Assembly (NCBI GenBank): GCA_958445065.1
Contig: CAUCQW010000012.1
Span: 1 to 64,000 of the forward strand
Source of the DNA: an uncultured Collinsella sp.
GTDB taxonomy: Bacteria; Actinomycetota; Coriobacteriia; Coriobacteriales; Coriobacteriaceae
Direction: 5' to 3'
DNA: 64,000 nucleotides
A model generated the notes under the pieces. The model was not told the DNA's origin. It saw only the letters and a list, made by a program, of their open reading frames with translations, and searched no databases. Numbering within the stretch: position 1 is the stretch's first letter; every line of letters begins with the position of its first letter. Of the stretch, positions 1-11,662 are shown piece by piece. A program made the position numbers and the translations under genes.

Positions 1-1008
<1,008 letters not shown>

Positions 1009-1072
1009 TCATCTATTAAATGTCATCTAAACCCGTCCGAGCTGCAAGTGCAAACACGGACGGCGCACCTGC

Positions 1073-1117
1073 TAAGGGGAATGGGGAAAAGGGAGTCAAC
1101 AAAGCCATCCCCCCTTA
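1073..1117 (-). terminator. imperfect hairpin between ebgC and the permease
   Basis: TAAGGGG and ATGG pair with CCAT and CCCCTTA across a loop of about 20 bases, 34 bases past the ebgC stop. No run of U follows on the minus strand, so it may be a weak terminator or a processing stem. Confidence 0.3.
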
Positions 1118-1150
1118 ACGGCGCGAAGCAAACGTCCAGGCGGACGAATA

Positions 1151-1606
1151 CTACTTGTTGGGGAAGGAATAACCTTCGACCGTCACGTGCAGTACCACGA
1201 CGCGGGGATCCGCGGCATCGGCCACGACACGGTAGGCCTCGTCAATTTCGACGACGGCAACGCCGCCGGCGGGAATCGTCACGGTCTCCCCCGCCCCCTC
1301 AAAGCGCTCGCGATCATCGATATCGCTGTAAGCGCGGGTGCAGGTGAGGCCTGCCTTGGGGGCAACCTCGACGGTCAGGTCGCCGTCGAGCGGAGCGAGC
1401 ACGGCATGGTAGCGACGGTGACCGACCAGGTCGGCGGTTGCGGCCTCGCGGGCATAGACCCACCAGTACACCAGCGAGTCGCCGATGGAGTACGCCACAT
1501 CGTGCTGCAGTTCAGAAACGCCGTCGAGCGCCTGGCCGGTACGCATCCACTTCTTGACGGACTTCATCTGAGCGTCGAAATCGGCGCGCGAGTTAAAGAC
1601 ATGCAT
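1151..1606 (-). CDS. ebgC: EbgC-like beta-galactosidase small subunit
   Basis: This 151-residue protein has the hallmarks of EbgC (YhcH/YjgK/YiaL cupin family): KKW near residue 19, a YSIGDSL block, GHRRY, GETV, and a DEAYR segment near residue 123. In E. coli the corresponding protein binds EbgA and is needed for full beta-galactosidase activity. The length is close to the 149-residue E. coli protein. The start lies three bases after the ebgA stop, and its GGAGG sits inside the end of ebgA, which suggests translational coupling and a stoichiometric complex. The identification rests on recalled family motifs. Confidence 0.9.
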   Translation of the reverse strand: MHVFNSRADFDAQMKSVKKWMRTGQALDGVSELQHDVAYSIGDSLVYWWVYAREAATADLVGHRRYHAVLAPLDGDLTVEVAPKAGLTCTRAYSDIDDRERFEGAGETVTIPAGGVAVVEIDEAYRVVADAADPRVVVLHVTVEGYSFPNK

Positions 1607-1609
1607 GGC

Positions 1610-4630
<3,021 letters not shown>

Positions 4631-4651
4631 TCATCATCGTAGTGATTCTTG

Positions 4652-4751
4652 TGCAACCGGTTGTCCTTATCTTACGGGCGATGCAAAATACTGTGCAACC
4701 GGTTGTCCGCTGAACGGTCGATTTGGCCGGGTTAACGGTGCAACCGGCTGT
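4652..4751 (-). promoter_or_regulatory. three LacI-family operator palindromes upstream of ebgA
   Basis: The perfect palindrome CAACCGGTTG occurs at 4654-4663 and 4696-4705. A one-mismatch copy, CAACCGGCTG, is at 4741-4750. Start-to-start spacings are 42 and 45 bases, about four helical turns each, so dimers would sit on the same face of the DNA. The first overlaps the predicted transcription start and the second overlaps the -35 box of the ebgA promoter. The divergent LacI regulator at 4995 is the obvious candidate ligand-responsive repressor. Confidence 0.75.
4669..4698 (-). promoter_or_regulatory. probable ebgA promoter
   Basis: On the minus strand TTGCAC (4698-4693) is followed after 18 bases by TAAGAT (4674-4669), a plausible vegetative -35/-10 pair. 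Transcription would start near 4662, within the first operator palindrome, leaving a leader of about 45 bases before the ebgA ATG. Confidence 0.55.
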
Positions 4752-4994
4752 ACAATCGCAACACTTATGTCACCCTGAGTATCGAAACTCAGCACAAGAC
4801 ATCGTTCTTAAGCTCGTAGGCAACCTCCACGCCCGCTGATATCTCACCCACACGAGACGTATTCGATTTCGGCTTGGTTGCAAAACGACACCGGTCACCG
4901 GATATCATGAACGCTGTTCAGGCGCACTATAGTAAGCTGTATCCGCACTAGCCCGTATCAGTGACAACATCGACCGCATTTTCCAGGAGACGCC

Positions 4995-6011
4995 ATGACA
5001 CAACCAGTTCGCACCGCACCTACGCTTGCCGAGGTTGCCGCAGCTGCCGGCGTGTCGCGCTCCACGGCATCGCGCGCCCTCAACGATTCGCCCCGCATTA
5101 GCGAGGAAACCAAAAAGCGCGTCCGCGCGGCGGCCAAGGAAGTCAATTTTGTCCCCAACGCTCGTGGCCGAGCGCTCGCTGTCGGGCGCACGGAAATCAT
5201 CGCCGTGCTCGTGACCGAGCCTCTGAGTGAACTCTTCAGCGACCCCACCTATAGCGAGTTTTTGAGCGGCATTACCGAGGAACTGTCGGAGTCGTCCTAT
5301 CTGCCCGTTATCTTGCAGGCGTCTTCTACGCATGAGCGCAACCGCGCACGCGAGCACTTTGAGCGCCGCTCGTTCGACGCCGTGATCGACGTCTCTCCCT
5401 ACAAAGGCAGCGAGCTGCTCGAGGTGCTGCGCGAGCTGGGCGTACCCACCGTGTTGTGCGGCCAGCTCGAGGGCCACCCCTATCGCGATGTGTTCTCGAC
5501 GGTCTACTCTGACGACGAAGAGGGCGGACGCTTTGCGGCACTCGCCATGAAGGGGCGCGGCCGCAAAGATATCGTCGCCGTGTTGGGACCGCAAGACAAC
5601 CCCGCTGTTGTCGACCGCCTGCGCGGCTACCGCGCCGTCTTGGGCGAAGACCTCCCAGACGCAAACGTTATCTATACCGGTTGGAACAGCGGAGACGGCT
5701 ATCAGGCCATGCACCTGATTCTCGCGCGCAAGATTGCTTTCGATGGCGTGCTCTGCGGATCGGACCGTATCGCGGCTGGCGTCATCACCGCACTCAACGA
5801 GGCAGGCCTATCCGTTCCTGCGGACGTTTCTGTCGTCGGCTTCGACGATCACGAGATTGCGACGCGCTGCGTCCCCGCGCTCACGACCGTCCGCCAGCCC
5901 CTGCGCGAAGAAGGCCACATGGCCGCCAACATTGCGCTCGACATGATCAAGGGTGCCGAGCCTACCACCTCCGTGATGCACATGCAGCTGATCCAGAGAG
6001 ACTCGCTATAA
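4995..6011 (+). CDS. LacI-family transcriptional regulator
   Basis: A 338-residue repressor. The N-terminus carries the LacI helix-turn-helix (TLAEVAAAAGVSRSTASRAL, residues 10-29), followed by the hinge-helix region (NARGRALAVGRT). The periplasmic-binding-like effector domain contains the late motif VVGFDDHEIA. It is transcribed divergently from ebgAC with 376 bases between the starts, and the intergenic region contains three LacI-type palindromes near ebgA. The likely role is repression of ebgAC, released by a galactoside or derivative; the effector is inferred from context only. AGGAGA precedes the ATG. No palindrome copy is evident next to its own start, so autoregulation is not supported. 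Confidence 0.93.
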   Translation: MTQPVRTAPTLAEVAAAAGVSRSTASRALNDSPRISEETKKRVRAAAKEVNFVPNARGRALAVGRTEIIAVLVTEPLSELFSDPTYSEFLSGITEELSESSYLPVILQASSTHERNRAREHFERRSFDAVIDVSPYKGSELLEVLRELGVPTVLCGQLEGHPYRDVFSTVYSDDEEGGRFAALAMKGRGRKDIVAVLGPQDNPAVVDRLRGYRAVLGEDLPDANVIYTGWNSGDGYQAMHLILARKIAFDGVLCGSDRIAAGVITALNEAGLSVPADVSVVGFDDHEIATRCVPALTTVRQPLREEGHMAANIALDMIKGAEPTTSVMHMQLIQRDSL

Positions 6012-6017
6012 GAAACT

Positions 6018-6220
6018 GGGGCAGGCTTTCTGCCAGACAGTTGTTGCGGAAAGCCTGCCCCGTTTTGAGCGCTCATTCTGGGGCACAGTTTCCGTTAGAC
6101 AGCTCAACCGGAAACTGTGCCCCATTATTTTGCCGAATTCTGGGTCGCGCTTTCCCAGAGGACCCCCCTTGGGAAAGCGCGACCCGTTCTGGACGCAAAT
6201 TCCGGGTTGTAGTTTCCCGG
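6018..6220. repeat. array of three long hairpins plus a small one between convergent genes
   Basis: Three consecutive perfect inverted repeats fill the gap between lacI (+) and aspS (-). Arms are 6018-6030/6049-6061 (13 bp), 6080-6094/6109-6123 (15 bp) and 6142-6157/6170-6185 (16 bp). A fourth weak hairpin (CCGGG/CCCGG) is at 6202-6220. The first two are followed by T-rich tracts on the plus strand, so they can terminate lacI transcripts. The loops of the first two are related (each holds AGACAG), and each arm starts with a GGG-x-TTTC pattern, which suggests divergent copies of one element. Confidence 0.8.
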
Positions 6221-6258
6221 CGCACGACGGCAAGCCTCCAAACCATGACGTCACGACA

Positions 6259-6294
6259 TAAAAAACGAGGGAAGGCACGTGTCCTTCCCTCGTT
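6259..6294 (-). terminator. aspS Rho-independent terminator
   Basis: A 12-bp perfect stem, AACGAGGGAAGG (6264-6275) with its complement (6283-6294), is followed on the minus strand by a run of U (6265-6259). It lies 24 bases past the aspS stop. Confidence 0.85.
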
Positions 6295-6317
6295 ACAGGC
6301 AATATGTAGCCGCTTCC

Positions 6318-8105
6318 CTACATCAGGCGCAGGCTGACGTCCTTGAGCTGGGCGCCGCTAACGGCACTCGGGGCGCCCGACATAAGGTCGGAGCCGCTGG
6401 CCGTCTTGGGAAACGCCATGACGTCGCGGATGGAGTCGGAACCGGCGAGCAGCATGCACACGCGGTCCAGGCCCAGAGCGAAACCGCCCATCGGGGGCGC
6501 ACCAAACTTGAGGGCCTCCATGAGGAAGCCAAACTGAGACTCGGCGCGCTCCTCGGTAAAGCCCAGGAGCTTGAGCATGGACATCTGCATCTCGGCGTTG
6601 TGGATACGCATACCGCCACCGCCGGCCTCAAAGCCGTCCATGACAAAGTCGTAGGTGCACGAACCGGCCGCCAGCGGATCGGCCTCGATCTTGGCGATGT
6701 CGGTCTCGGTCGGCAGGGTAAAGGGCTGATGCTCGGCAGCATAGGCCTTGCGGTCCTCATCCCAATGGAACAGCGGGAAGTTGACGACCCACAGGAAGTC
6801 GTGACCCTCGCGCTTGATCTCGAGCGCGTTGGCCATGTGAGAACGCATGCCGCCCAGGATCTCGTCAGAGAGCAGGCGCGGGCCGGCGGCGAACATCACA
6901 AGGTCGCCGGGCTCGACGTCCATGCGCTCGCGCAGAGCCGCCATCTCCTCGTCCGAGAAGAACTTGACGATGGGGCTGTTGATGGAGCCGTCCTCGCGAA
7001 AAGCGATCCAGGCCAGGCCCTTGGCGCCAAACGTGGAGGCCACGCCGGCGAGCTTATCGATCTTGGCACGTGCCCAGGCACCGGCACCCTTGGCGTTGAT
7101 GGCCTTGACGACAGAGCCCTCCTCGTTCGCAGCGGTCGCGAAGACCTTAAATTTGGAGTTGGCAAAGATGTCGGTCAGGTCGACCAGGTGCATGCCATAG
7201 CGGGTATCGGGCTTGTCGGAGCCATAGGTGTCCATGGCATCCCAGTAGTTCATGCGACGCAGCGGCGTGGGCATCTCGACACCCATGCGACCGAAGGCAT
7301 CGGCCAGGACCTCCTCGAGCGCGCTCATGACATCGTTCTGGTCCACGAAGGACATCTCGATATCGACCTGAGTGAACTCGGGCTGACGGTCGGCACGCAG
7401 GTCCTCGTCGCGGAAGCACTTGGCAACCTGGTAGTAGCGCTCGACGCCACCGACCATGAGCAGCTGCTTCAGGAGCTGCGGGGACTGCGGCAGGGCGTAG
7501 AAGTTGCCCGGCTGAATACGGCTGGGAACGATGAAGTCGCGGGCGCCCTCGGGCGTGGACTTAAACAGGGAGGGCGTCTCGACCTCCATGAACTCACGGT
7601 TGTGCAGCGCCTCGCGAATGGCAAAGGTGAAGTCGGAGCGCAGCTTGAGGTTGGCCATCATCTCGGGACGACGGAGGTCCAGATAGCGGTAGCGCAGGCG
7701 GGTGTCCTCGCTCGTCTCGATGCCGTCCTCGATCTGGAACGGCGGGGTGACGGACGTGTTGAGCACTTCGGCGTGGTCGGTCAGGACCTCGATCTCGCCG
7801 GTCGCGAGCTTGGTGTTGGTGGTCTCCTCGCCACGGGCGCGCACGACGCCGTGGATCTTGATGGGCCACTCGGGACGCATGGTCTCGGCGATCTTAAAGG
7901 CATCGCCATCGGAGTGCTCGGGGTCGAAGGTGAGCTGCGTGATGCCCTCGCGGTCGCGAAGGTCGCAGAAAATAAGGCCGCCGTGGTCGCGGCGACGGCT
8001 CACCCAACCGGTGAGGGTGACCTCTTCGCCCACGTTCTCGAAGCGAAGCTCGCCGCAGGTACGGGTGTGCATGGAATGCTCATCGATGGGACGGGTCTGG
8101 CTCAT
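6318..8105 (-). CDS. aspS: aspartyl-tRNA synthetase
   Basis: This 595-residue class II synthetase charges tRNA-Asp in the cytoplasm. An N-terminal OB-fold anticodon domain (residues 15-110, with GWVSRRRDHGGLIFCDLRDR) precedes the catalytic domain. Motif 2 is FRDEDLRADRQPEFTQVD near residue 231, and motif 3 is GFALGLDRVCMLLAG near the C-terminus. The bacterial-type GAD insertion is present between them. Length is typical of bacterial AspRS. A strong AAAGGAGG precedes the ATG. Whether it discriminates tRNA-Asp from tRNA-Asn cannot be told from this window. Confidence 0.97.
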   Translation of the reverse strand: MSQTRPIDEHSMHTRTCGELRFENVGEEVTLTGWVSRRRDHGGLIFCDLRDREGITQLTFDPEHSDGDAFKIAETMRPEWPIKIHGVVRARGEETTNTKLATGEIEVLTDHAEVLNTSVTPPFQIEDGIETSEDTRLRYRYLDLRRPEMMANLKLRSDFTFAIREALHNREFMEVETPSLFKSTPEGARDFIVPSRIQPGNFYALPQSPQLLKQLLMVGGVERYYQVAKCFRDEDLRADRQPEFTQVDIEMSFVDQNDVMSALEEVLADAFGRMGVEMPTPLRRMNYWDAMDTYGSDKPDTRYGMHLVDLTDIFANSKFKVFATAANEEGSVVKAINAKGAGAWARAKIDKLAGVASTFGAKGLAWIAFREDGSINSPIVKFFSDEEMAALRERMDVEPGDLVMFAAGPRLLSDEILGGMRSHMANALEIKREGHDFLWVVNFPLFHWDEDRKAYAAEHQPFTLPTETDIAKIEADPLAAGSCTYDFVMDGFEAGGGGMRIHNAEMQMSMLKLLGFTEERAESQFGFLMEALKFGAPPMGGFALGLDRVCMLLAGSDSIRDVMAFPKTASGSDLMSGAPSAVSGAQLKDVSLRLM

Positions 8106-8361
8106 ACCAGTGATCCTCCTTTATGGATCTGTGCCGCCCCGTGTCGTTCCGGGCGGCGTCGTACAGATTTGCCCAGCCTGCGTAAACCGCGCAGCCAGAC
8201 ATGGCGTTCTATCTTATCGCACCTGTGTCGATGTGCCGCGGAAAAGTAGCTCCTGCCCAAAGACTTGACGGAGACGAAACAATTGACGCACCGTGGCCGT
8301 CGCCAAGGCGCGCCGCGTGCGACAATGTGCCCCAATACAACTGCACTCGGAAAGGCCCGCC

Positions 8362-8997
8362 ATGACTGCACGCCTCATCGTTATGGATATCGACTCCACC
8401 CTCATCAACCAGGAGGTCATCGACCTGTTGGGCGAGGAGGCCGGCGTGGGCGAGCAAGTTGCGCGGATCACCGAACGCGCCATGCGCGGCGAGCTCGACT
8501 TTAAGCAGGCGCTCGAGGAGCGCGTGGGGCTGCTTGCCGGCTTGGACGAGAGTGTGTTCGAGCGCACCTTTGAGCGCGTGACGTTTACCCCCGGCGCGCT
8601 GGAGCTTGTGCGTTCGGCGCACAGCAAGGGCTGGAAAGTCGGCGTGGTAAGCGGCGGCTTTCACGAGGTCGCCGACAAGATCGTGGCCGCCGCGGGCATC
8701 GATTTTTGCCTGGCCAACCGTCTGGAAGTCGTGGACGGCAAGCTCACGGGTAAGCTGGCGGCAGACATCGTGACCAAAGAGTCCAAGCTCATCCAGCTGC
8801 TGGACTGGGCGGTTGAGTGCGGTGTCGATATGGCTCATACCGTCGCGATCGGCGACGGCGCCAACGACATCCCCATGATTCAGGCCGCGGGCACGGGCAT
8901 CGCATTTTGCGCCAAGCCCAAGACGCGCGAAGCCGCCCCGTTTGCCATCGACGAGCGCAACCTCATGCTCGCTATGGACATCATCCTGCGCGACTAA
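8362..8997 (+). CDS. serB: phosphoserine phosphatase
   Basis: A 211-residue HAD-superfamily hydrolase converting L-phosphoserine to serine. Motif I is DIDSTLINQE (catalytic aspartates in D-x-D-S-T), motif II is in VGVVSGGFHEV, and motif III/IV is in TVAIGDGANDIPMI. It lacks the N-terminal ACT domain of longer SerB proteins. An open frame extends 23 codons upstream, but ATG at 8362 has GGAAAGG seven bases before it and starts directly on the family core (MTARLIVMDIDST), so I chose it. It is divergent from aspS. Another small-molecule HAD activity is possible but less likely. Confidence 0.9.
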   Translation: MTARLIVMDIDSTLINQEVIDLLGEEAGVGEQVARITERAMRGELDFKQALEERVGLLAGLDESVFERTFERVTFTPGALELVRSAHSKGWKVGVVSGGFHEVADKIVAAAGIDFCLANRLEVVDGKLTGKLAADIVTKESKLIQLLDWAVECGVDMAHTVAIGDGANDIPMIQAAGTGIAFCAKPKTREAAPFAIDERNLMLAMDIILRD

Positions 8998-9033
8998 CCG
9001 ATCCGTCTAACAATTGAATCAGTCTGTCCTATA

Positions 9034-9067
9034 GTTTCCGAACAATTTTGTCTTAGTGTTCGGAAAC
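9034..9067. promoter_or_regulatory. operator-like inverted repeat upstream of larB
   Basis: GTTTCCGAACA (9034-9044) and its exact complement (9057-9067) are separated by 12 bases and lie 45 bases before larB. There is no T-run, so a terminator for serB is less likely than a regulator site. The TetR-type protein at 10804, in the same transcription unit, is a candidate binder. This is inference. Confidence 0.45.
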
Positions 9068-9111
9068 ATACCCTTTGAGTGCTAGACTTTGCGCCGTCGA
9101 AGGGAACATAT

Positions 9112-9894
9112 ATGGATAAGCGAGATCTTGAGCAGCTGCTGAGCGATGTTGCCGGCGGATCAGTCGCCCCTGCCGACGCGCTTACGCGCATCCAGACGGC
9201 GCCAACCGCCGATCTGGGTTTTGCGCAGCTCGATCTTTCGCGCGGGATGCGCCAGGGAGCCGGCGAGGTTGTCTACGGTGCCGGTAAAACCGCCGAGCAG
9301 ATTACTGCCATTATCGAAGCACTGTGCGCTGCCGGCCAGGAGCGCATCCTGGTCACGCGCCTGGACGCCGAAAAAGCAGACCGCATCTCGGAGCTCCTTG
9401 GCAACGGCATCGACTTGGGATATGTCCCGGACGCGCAGCTCGCCCTCGTGGGCGGCAAGCCCTCCCCCACCGGCAACGGACGCATCGTCGTCGCCTGCGC
9501 CGGCACGAGCGACCTGCCCGTCGCCGAGGAAGCCGCATTGACGGCCGAGTTCTATGGCAACGAGGTCGACCGCCTCTACGACGTGGGTGTCGCCGGCCTG
9601 CACCGTCTGCTCGCGCATGCCGAGGAGCTTGCCCAGGCACAGGTGGTCATCGCCATTGCCGGCATGGAGGGCGCACTGGCGAGCGTTGTCGGCGGCCTGG
9701 TGAGCTGTCCGGTCATCGCCGTTCCCACCAGCGTGGGTTACGGCGCGAGCTTTGGCGGCGTGGCCGCGCTGCTCGCCATGCTCAACTCCTGCGCCAGCGG
9801 CGTTTCGGTCGTCAATATCGACAACGGCTTTGGCGCCGCCTACCAGGCAAGTCTTATCAATCATCTGAGCGCCGGCACACCTCGCGCCCGTTAA
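9112..9894 (+). CDS. larB: LarB, nickel-pincer cofactor biosynthesis (NaAD carboxylase/hydrolase)
   Basis: A 260-residue PurE-related protein. LarB carboxylates nicotinic acid adenine dinucleotide and hydrolyses it, giving the first intermediate of the nickel pincer nucleotide used by lactate racemase. The C-terminal PurE-like core is clear: VVACAGTSDLPVAEEAA, VIAIAGMEGALASVVGG and VIAVPTSVGYGASFGG, followed by a CASGVSVVNIDNGFGA tail typical of LarB. ATG 9112 is preferred over one 33 bases upstream because GAAGGGA lies just before it. larC follows 10 bases later, so they form an operon. Confidence 0.93.
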   Translation: MDKRDLEQLLSDVAGGSVAPADALTRIQTAPTADLGFAQLDLSRGMRQGAGEVVYGAGKTAEQITAIIEALCAAGQERILVTRLDAEKADRISELLGNGIDLGYVPDAQLALVGGKPSPTGNGRIVVACAGTSDLPVAEEAALTAEFYGNEVDRLYDVGVAGLHRLLAHAEELAQAQVVIAIAGMEGALASVVGGLVSCPVIAVPTSVGYGASFGGVAALLAMLNSCASGVSVVNIDNGFGAAYQASLINHLSAGTPRAR

Positions 9895-9904
9895 GGAGCA
9901 TTCC

Positions 9905-10801
9905 ATGTCCAACCATCAGCATACGCTTATCATCGACGGCACCTCGGGCATCAGCGGCGATATGACCGTCGCGGCCCTGCTCGACCTGGGCGCCAGCGAG
10001 GAACACCTGCGCGAACAGCTCGCCACGCTGCCGGTCGACGGCTTTGAGATTGCCGTTACACGCGTAAACAAGCATGGCATCGACGCCTGCGACTTTGACG
10101 TTCAGCTGGCAGAGGAGCTCGAGAACCATGATCACGATATGGCCTGGCTCTACGGCAACGAAGCGGGCACCGAGCACATGCACGAGCATGAGCACCACCA
10201 TCATGACCATGACGAGCACGAACACGAGCACTGCCACGAGCATGACCATGAGGGTCACCATCACGCCCACCACCATCACCACCGTTCTTTGGCGGATGTC
10301 ACCGCCATCATCGATGGCTCACGGCTAAGCGATGGTGCCAAGCGTCGTGCCCTCGCCATTTTTTCCGTACTCGCCGATGCCGAGGCAAAGGCTCACGGCA
10401 AAACGCCCGAGACCGTCATGTTCCACGAGGTAGGCGCCGTCGATTCCATCGTCGACGTCTGCTCTGTCGCCATCTGCCTCGATGACCTAGGTATTGAGGA
10501 CATCGTGGTCGAGTCGCTCTCCGAAGGCCACGGAACCATTCGCTGCGCCCACGGCCTTATGCCCATTCCCGTCCCCGCTGTCGTCAACCTGTGCCAGGCG
10601 GGCAATATCGCCCTCACGCCCGCACCGGTCGCTGGCGAGCTCGTGACGCCCACGGGCGCCGCCATCGTCACCGCGCTGCGCACGTCCGAGCACCTGCCGG
10701 CACGCTACCACATCGAGGCCGTCGGCTACGGCGCCGGCAAGCGCCCCTACGAGGGTTGCTCTGGCACGCTCCGTTGTCTACTCGTTGACGTGGATGCATA
10801 G
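9905..10801 (+). CDS. larC: LarC nickel insertion protein, N-terminal domain only, with His-rich loop
   Basis: A 298-residue LarC. LarC is a CTP-hydrolysing cyclometallase that inserts nickel into the pincer cofactor. The N-terminal signature IIDGTSGISGDMTVAALLDLG is clear; later motifs are FHEVGAVDSIVDV, EGHGTIRCAHG and PVPAVVNLC. Residues 91-126 hold 22 histidines, a likely nickel store. The protein ends right after GYGAGKRPYEGCSGTLRCLL, where full-length LarC (about 400 residues) would continue into the LarC2 domain. The stop lies two bases before a TetR gene, and no LarC2-like frame is visible there. LarC2 may be encoded elsewhere or be absent. Confidence 0.85.
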   Translation: MSNHQHTLIIDGTSGISGDMTVAALLDLGASEEHLREQLATLPVDGFEIAVTRVNKHGIDACDFDVQLAEELENHDHDMAWLYGNEAGTEHMHEHEHHHHDHDEHEHEHCHEHDHEGHHHAHHHHHRSLADVTAIIDGSRLSDGAKRRALAIFSVLADAEAKAHGKTPETVMFHEVGAVDSIVDVCSVAICLDDLGIEDIVVESLSEGHGTIRCAHGLMPIPVPAVVNLCQAGNIALTPAPVAGELVTPTGAAIVTALRTSEHLPARYHIEAVGYGAGKRPYEGCSGTLRCLLVDVDA

Positions 10802-10803
10802 CC

Positions 10804-11343
10804 ATGGATGCCCGCAAAGAAAAAAGCCGCGCTGCCATCGTTGCAGCGTTCTCCGAGCTGCTACGCGAAGAGGATTACGGCAAGATTACCGTCGGCGACA
10901 TCATCGCTCGTGCCCACGTAGGCCGCGCGACATTCTACGGCCTCTTTAAGAGCAAAGACGACCTACTGTCCGAGCTCGTGAACGACATCTGCACCCACGC
11001 CCTCGACGACGATGGTACGCCGCTCGACGACCCACTCGTGCAAGTCGAGCATATCCTCAACAACCTCTGGGAACGCCGTCAGGGCGTTCGAGCCCTCGTA
11101 GCCGGCGCCGGCTCACGCGTCTTCGCCGACTGCCTCCGCAAGACCATCATGTCGCGCGCAGCCGAAACCGTCCCCGTCGACCCCGCAGGCCCCGCCGCCA
11201 CCATGGACCGCAGCTTCTTACTACACCACATAGCCTCAAGCTTCGTAGGAATGGTCCAATGGTGGGCCTGGCACAACTTCCAAGCAGCCAAAGCCGACGT
11301 AGCCAAAGACTACCTATCAGCCATTAAGCCTCTCTTCAACTGA
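10804..11343 (+). CDS. TetR/AcrR-family regulator
   Basis: A 179-residue protein with an N-terminal TetR helix-turn-helix (residues 8-52: AIVAAFSELLREEDYGKITV, then DIIARAHVGRATFYGLFKSK). The C-terminal ligand domain is unclassified and ends with a helix rich in Trp (MVQWWAWHNF). The ATG lies two bases after the larC stop, so it is part of the larBC transcript. A sensible guess is control of the lar genes in response to lactate or nickel, perhaps through the inverted repeat at 9034-9067. That is context only, because the known LarR of Lactiplantibacillus is a Crp/Fnr protein. Confidence 0.85.
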   Translation: MDARKEKSRAAIVAAFSELLREEDYGKITVGDIIARAHVGRATFYGLFKSKDDLLSELVNDICTHALDDDGTPLDDPLVQVEHILNNLWERRQGVRALVAGAGSRVFADCLRKTIMSRAAETVPVDPAGPAATMDRSFLLHHIASSFVGMVQWWAWHNFQAAKADVAKDYLSAIKPLFN

Positions 11344-11521
11344 GTAAACCCCTCATCCCAAAGTTCCGACCTCATCTCAAAGCGCCGCCCCAACCCAAAG
11401 CACAATCCATCCCAAAGTGTCGACAGAAGCCCAACGCCCCTACCAGCAACAAGCCCCTCCCATCCAAATTCAGATATATATTGGGTTGCTTGTACGAACG
11501 CAACAAAGATCCCGCAGCTGT

Positions 11522-11636
11522 CCGCATGGGGTAACTTCCCAGCGCATTCCGCAGGACGCAAAAAGGCTCGCCGCACGAAGTGCGCAGCGAGCCTTTTTGC
11601 ATGTCCGAGGACGCGCTGGGAAGTTACCCCATGCGG
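11522..11636. repeat. nested long palindrome, type I copy 1
   Basis: Perfect 24-bp outer arms (11522-11545 and 11613-11636) enclose 12-base spacers, a perfect 14-bp inner stem (11558-11571/11587-11600) and an apical hairpin CGCAC-GAA-GTGCG. Inside the spacers GGAC (11554-11557) can pair with GTCC (11603-11606). The inner stem has A/T runs on both sides and can act as a bidirectional terminator between the convergent tetR and larD genes. The outer arms are not needed for termination. The same layout recurs at 14456-14574. Confidence 0.85.
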
Positions 11637-11662
11637 CCAGCGGACAACTATGTAGCCTCAGA

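Noticed and set aside
6279..8249. 656-codon frame opposite aspS, and similar long frames opposite metG, ppc, hisS and htpG
   Set aside because: All mirror well-identified genes on the minus strand and show low-complexity His/Leu/Gly/Asp-rich translations typical of antisense frames.
10740..10860. Programmed frameshift joining LarC1 to a LarC2 domain
   Set aside because: All frames after the larC stop were read; the next one is a clear TetR helix-turn-helix protein and no LarC2-like sequence follows.
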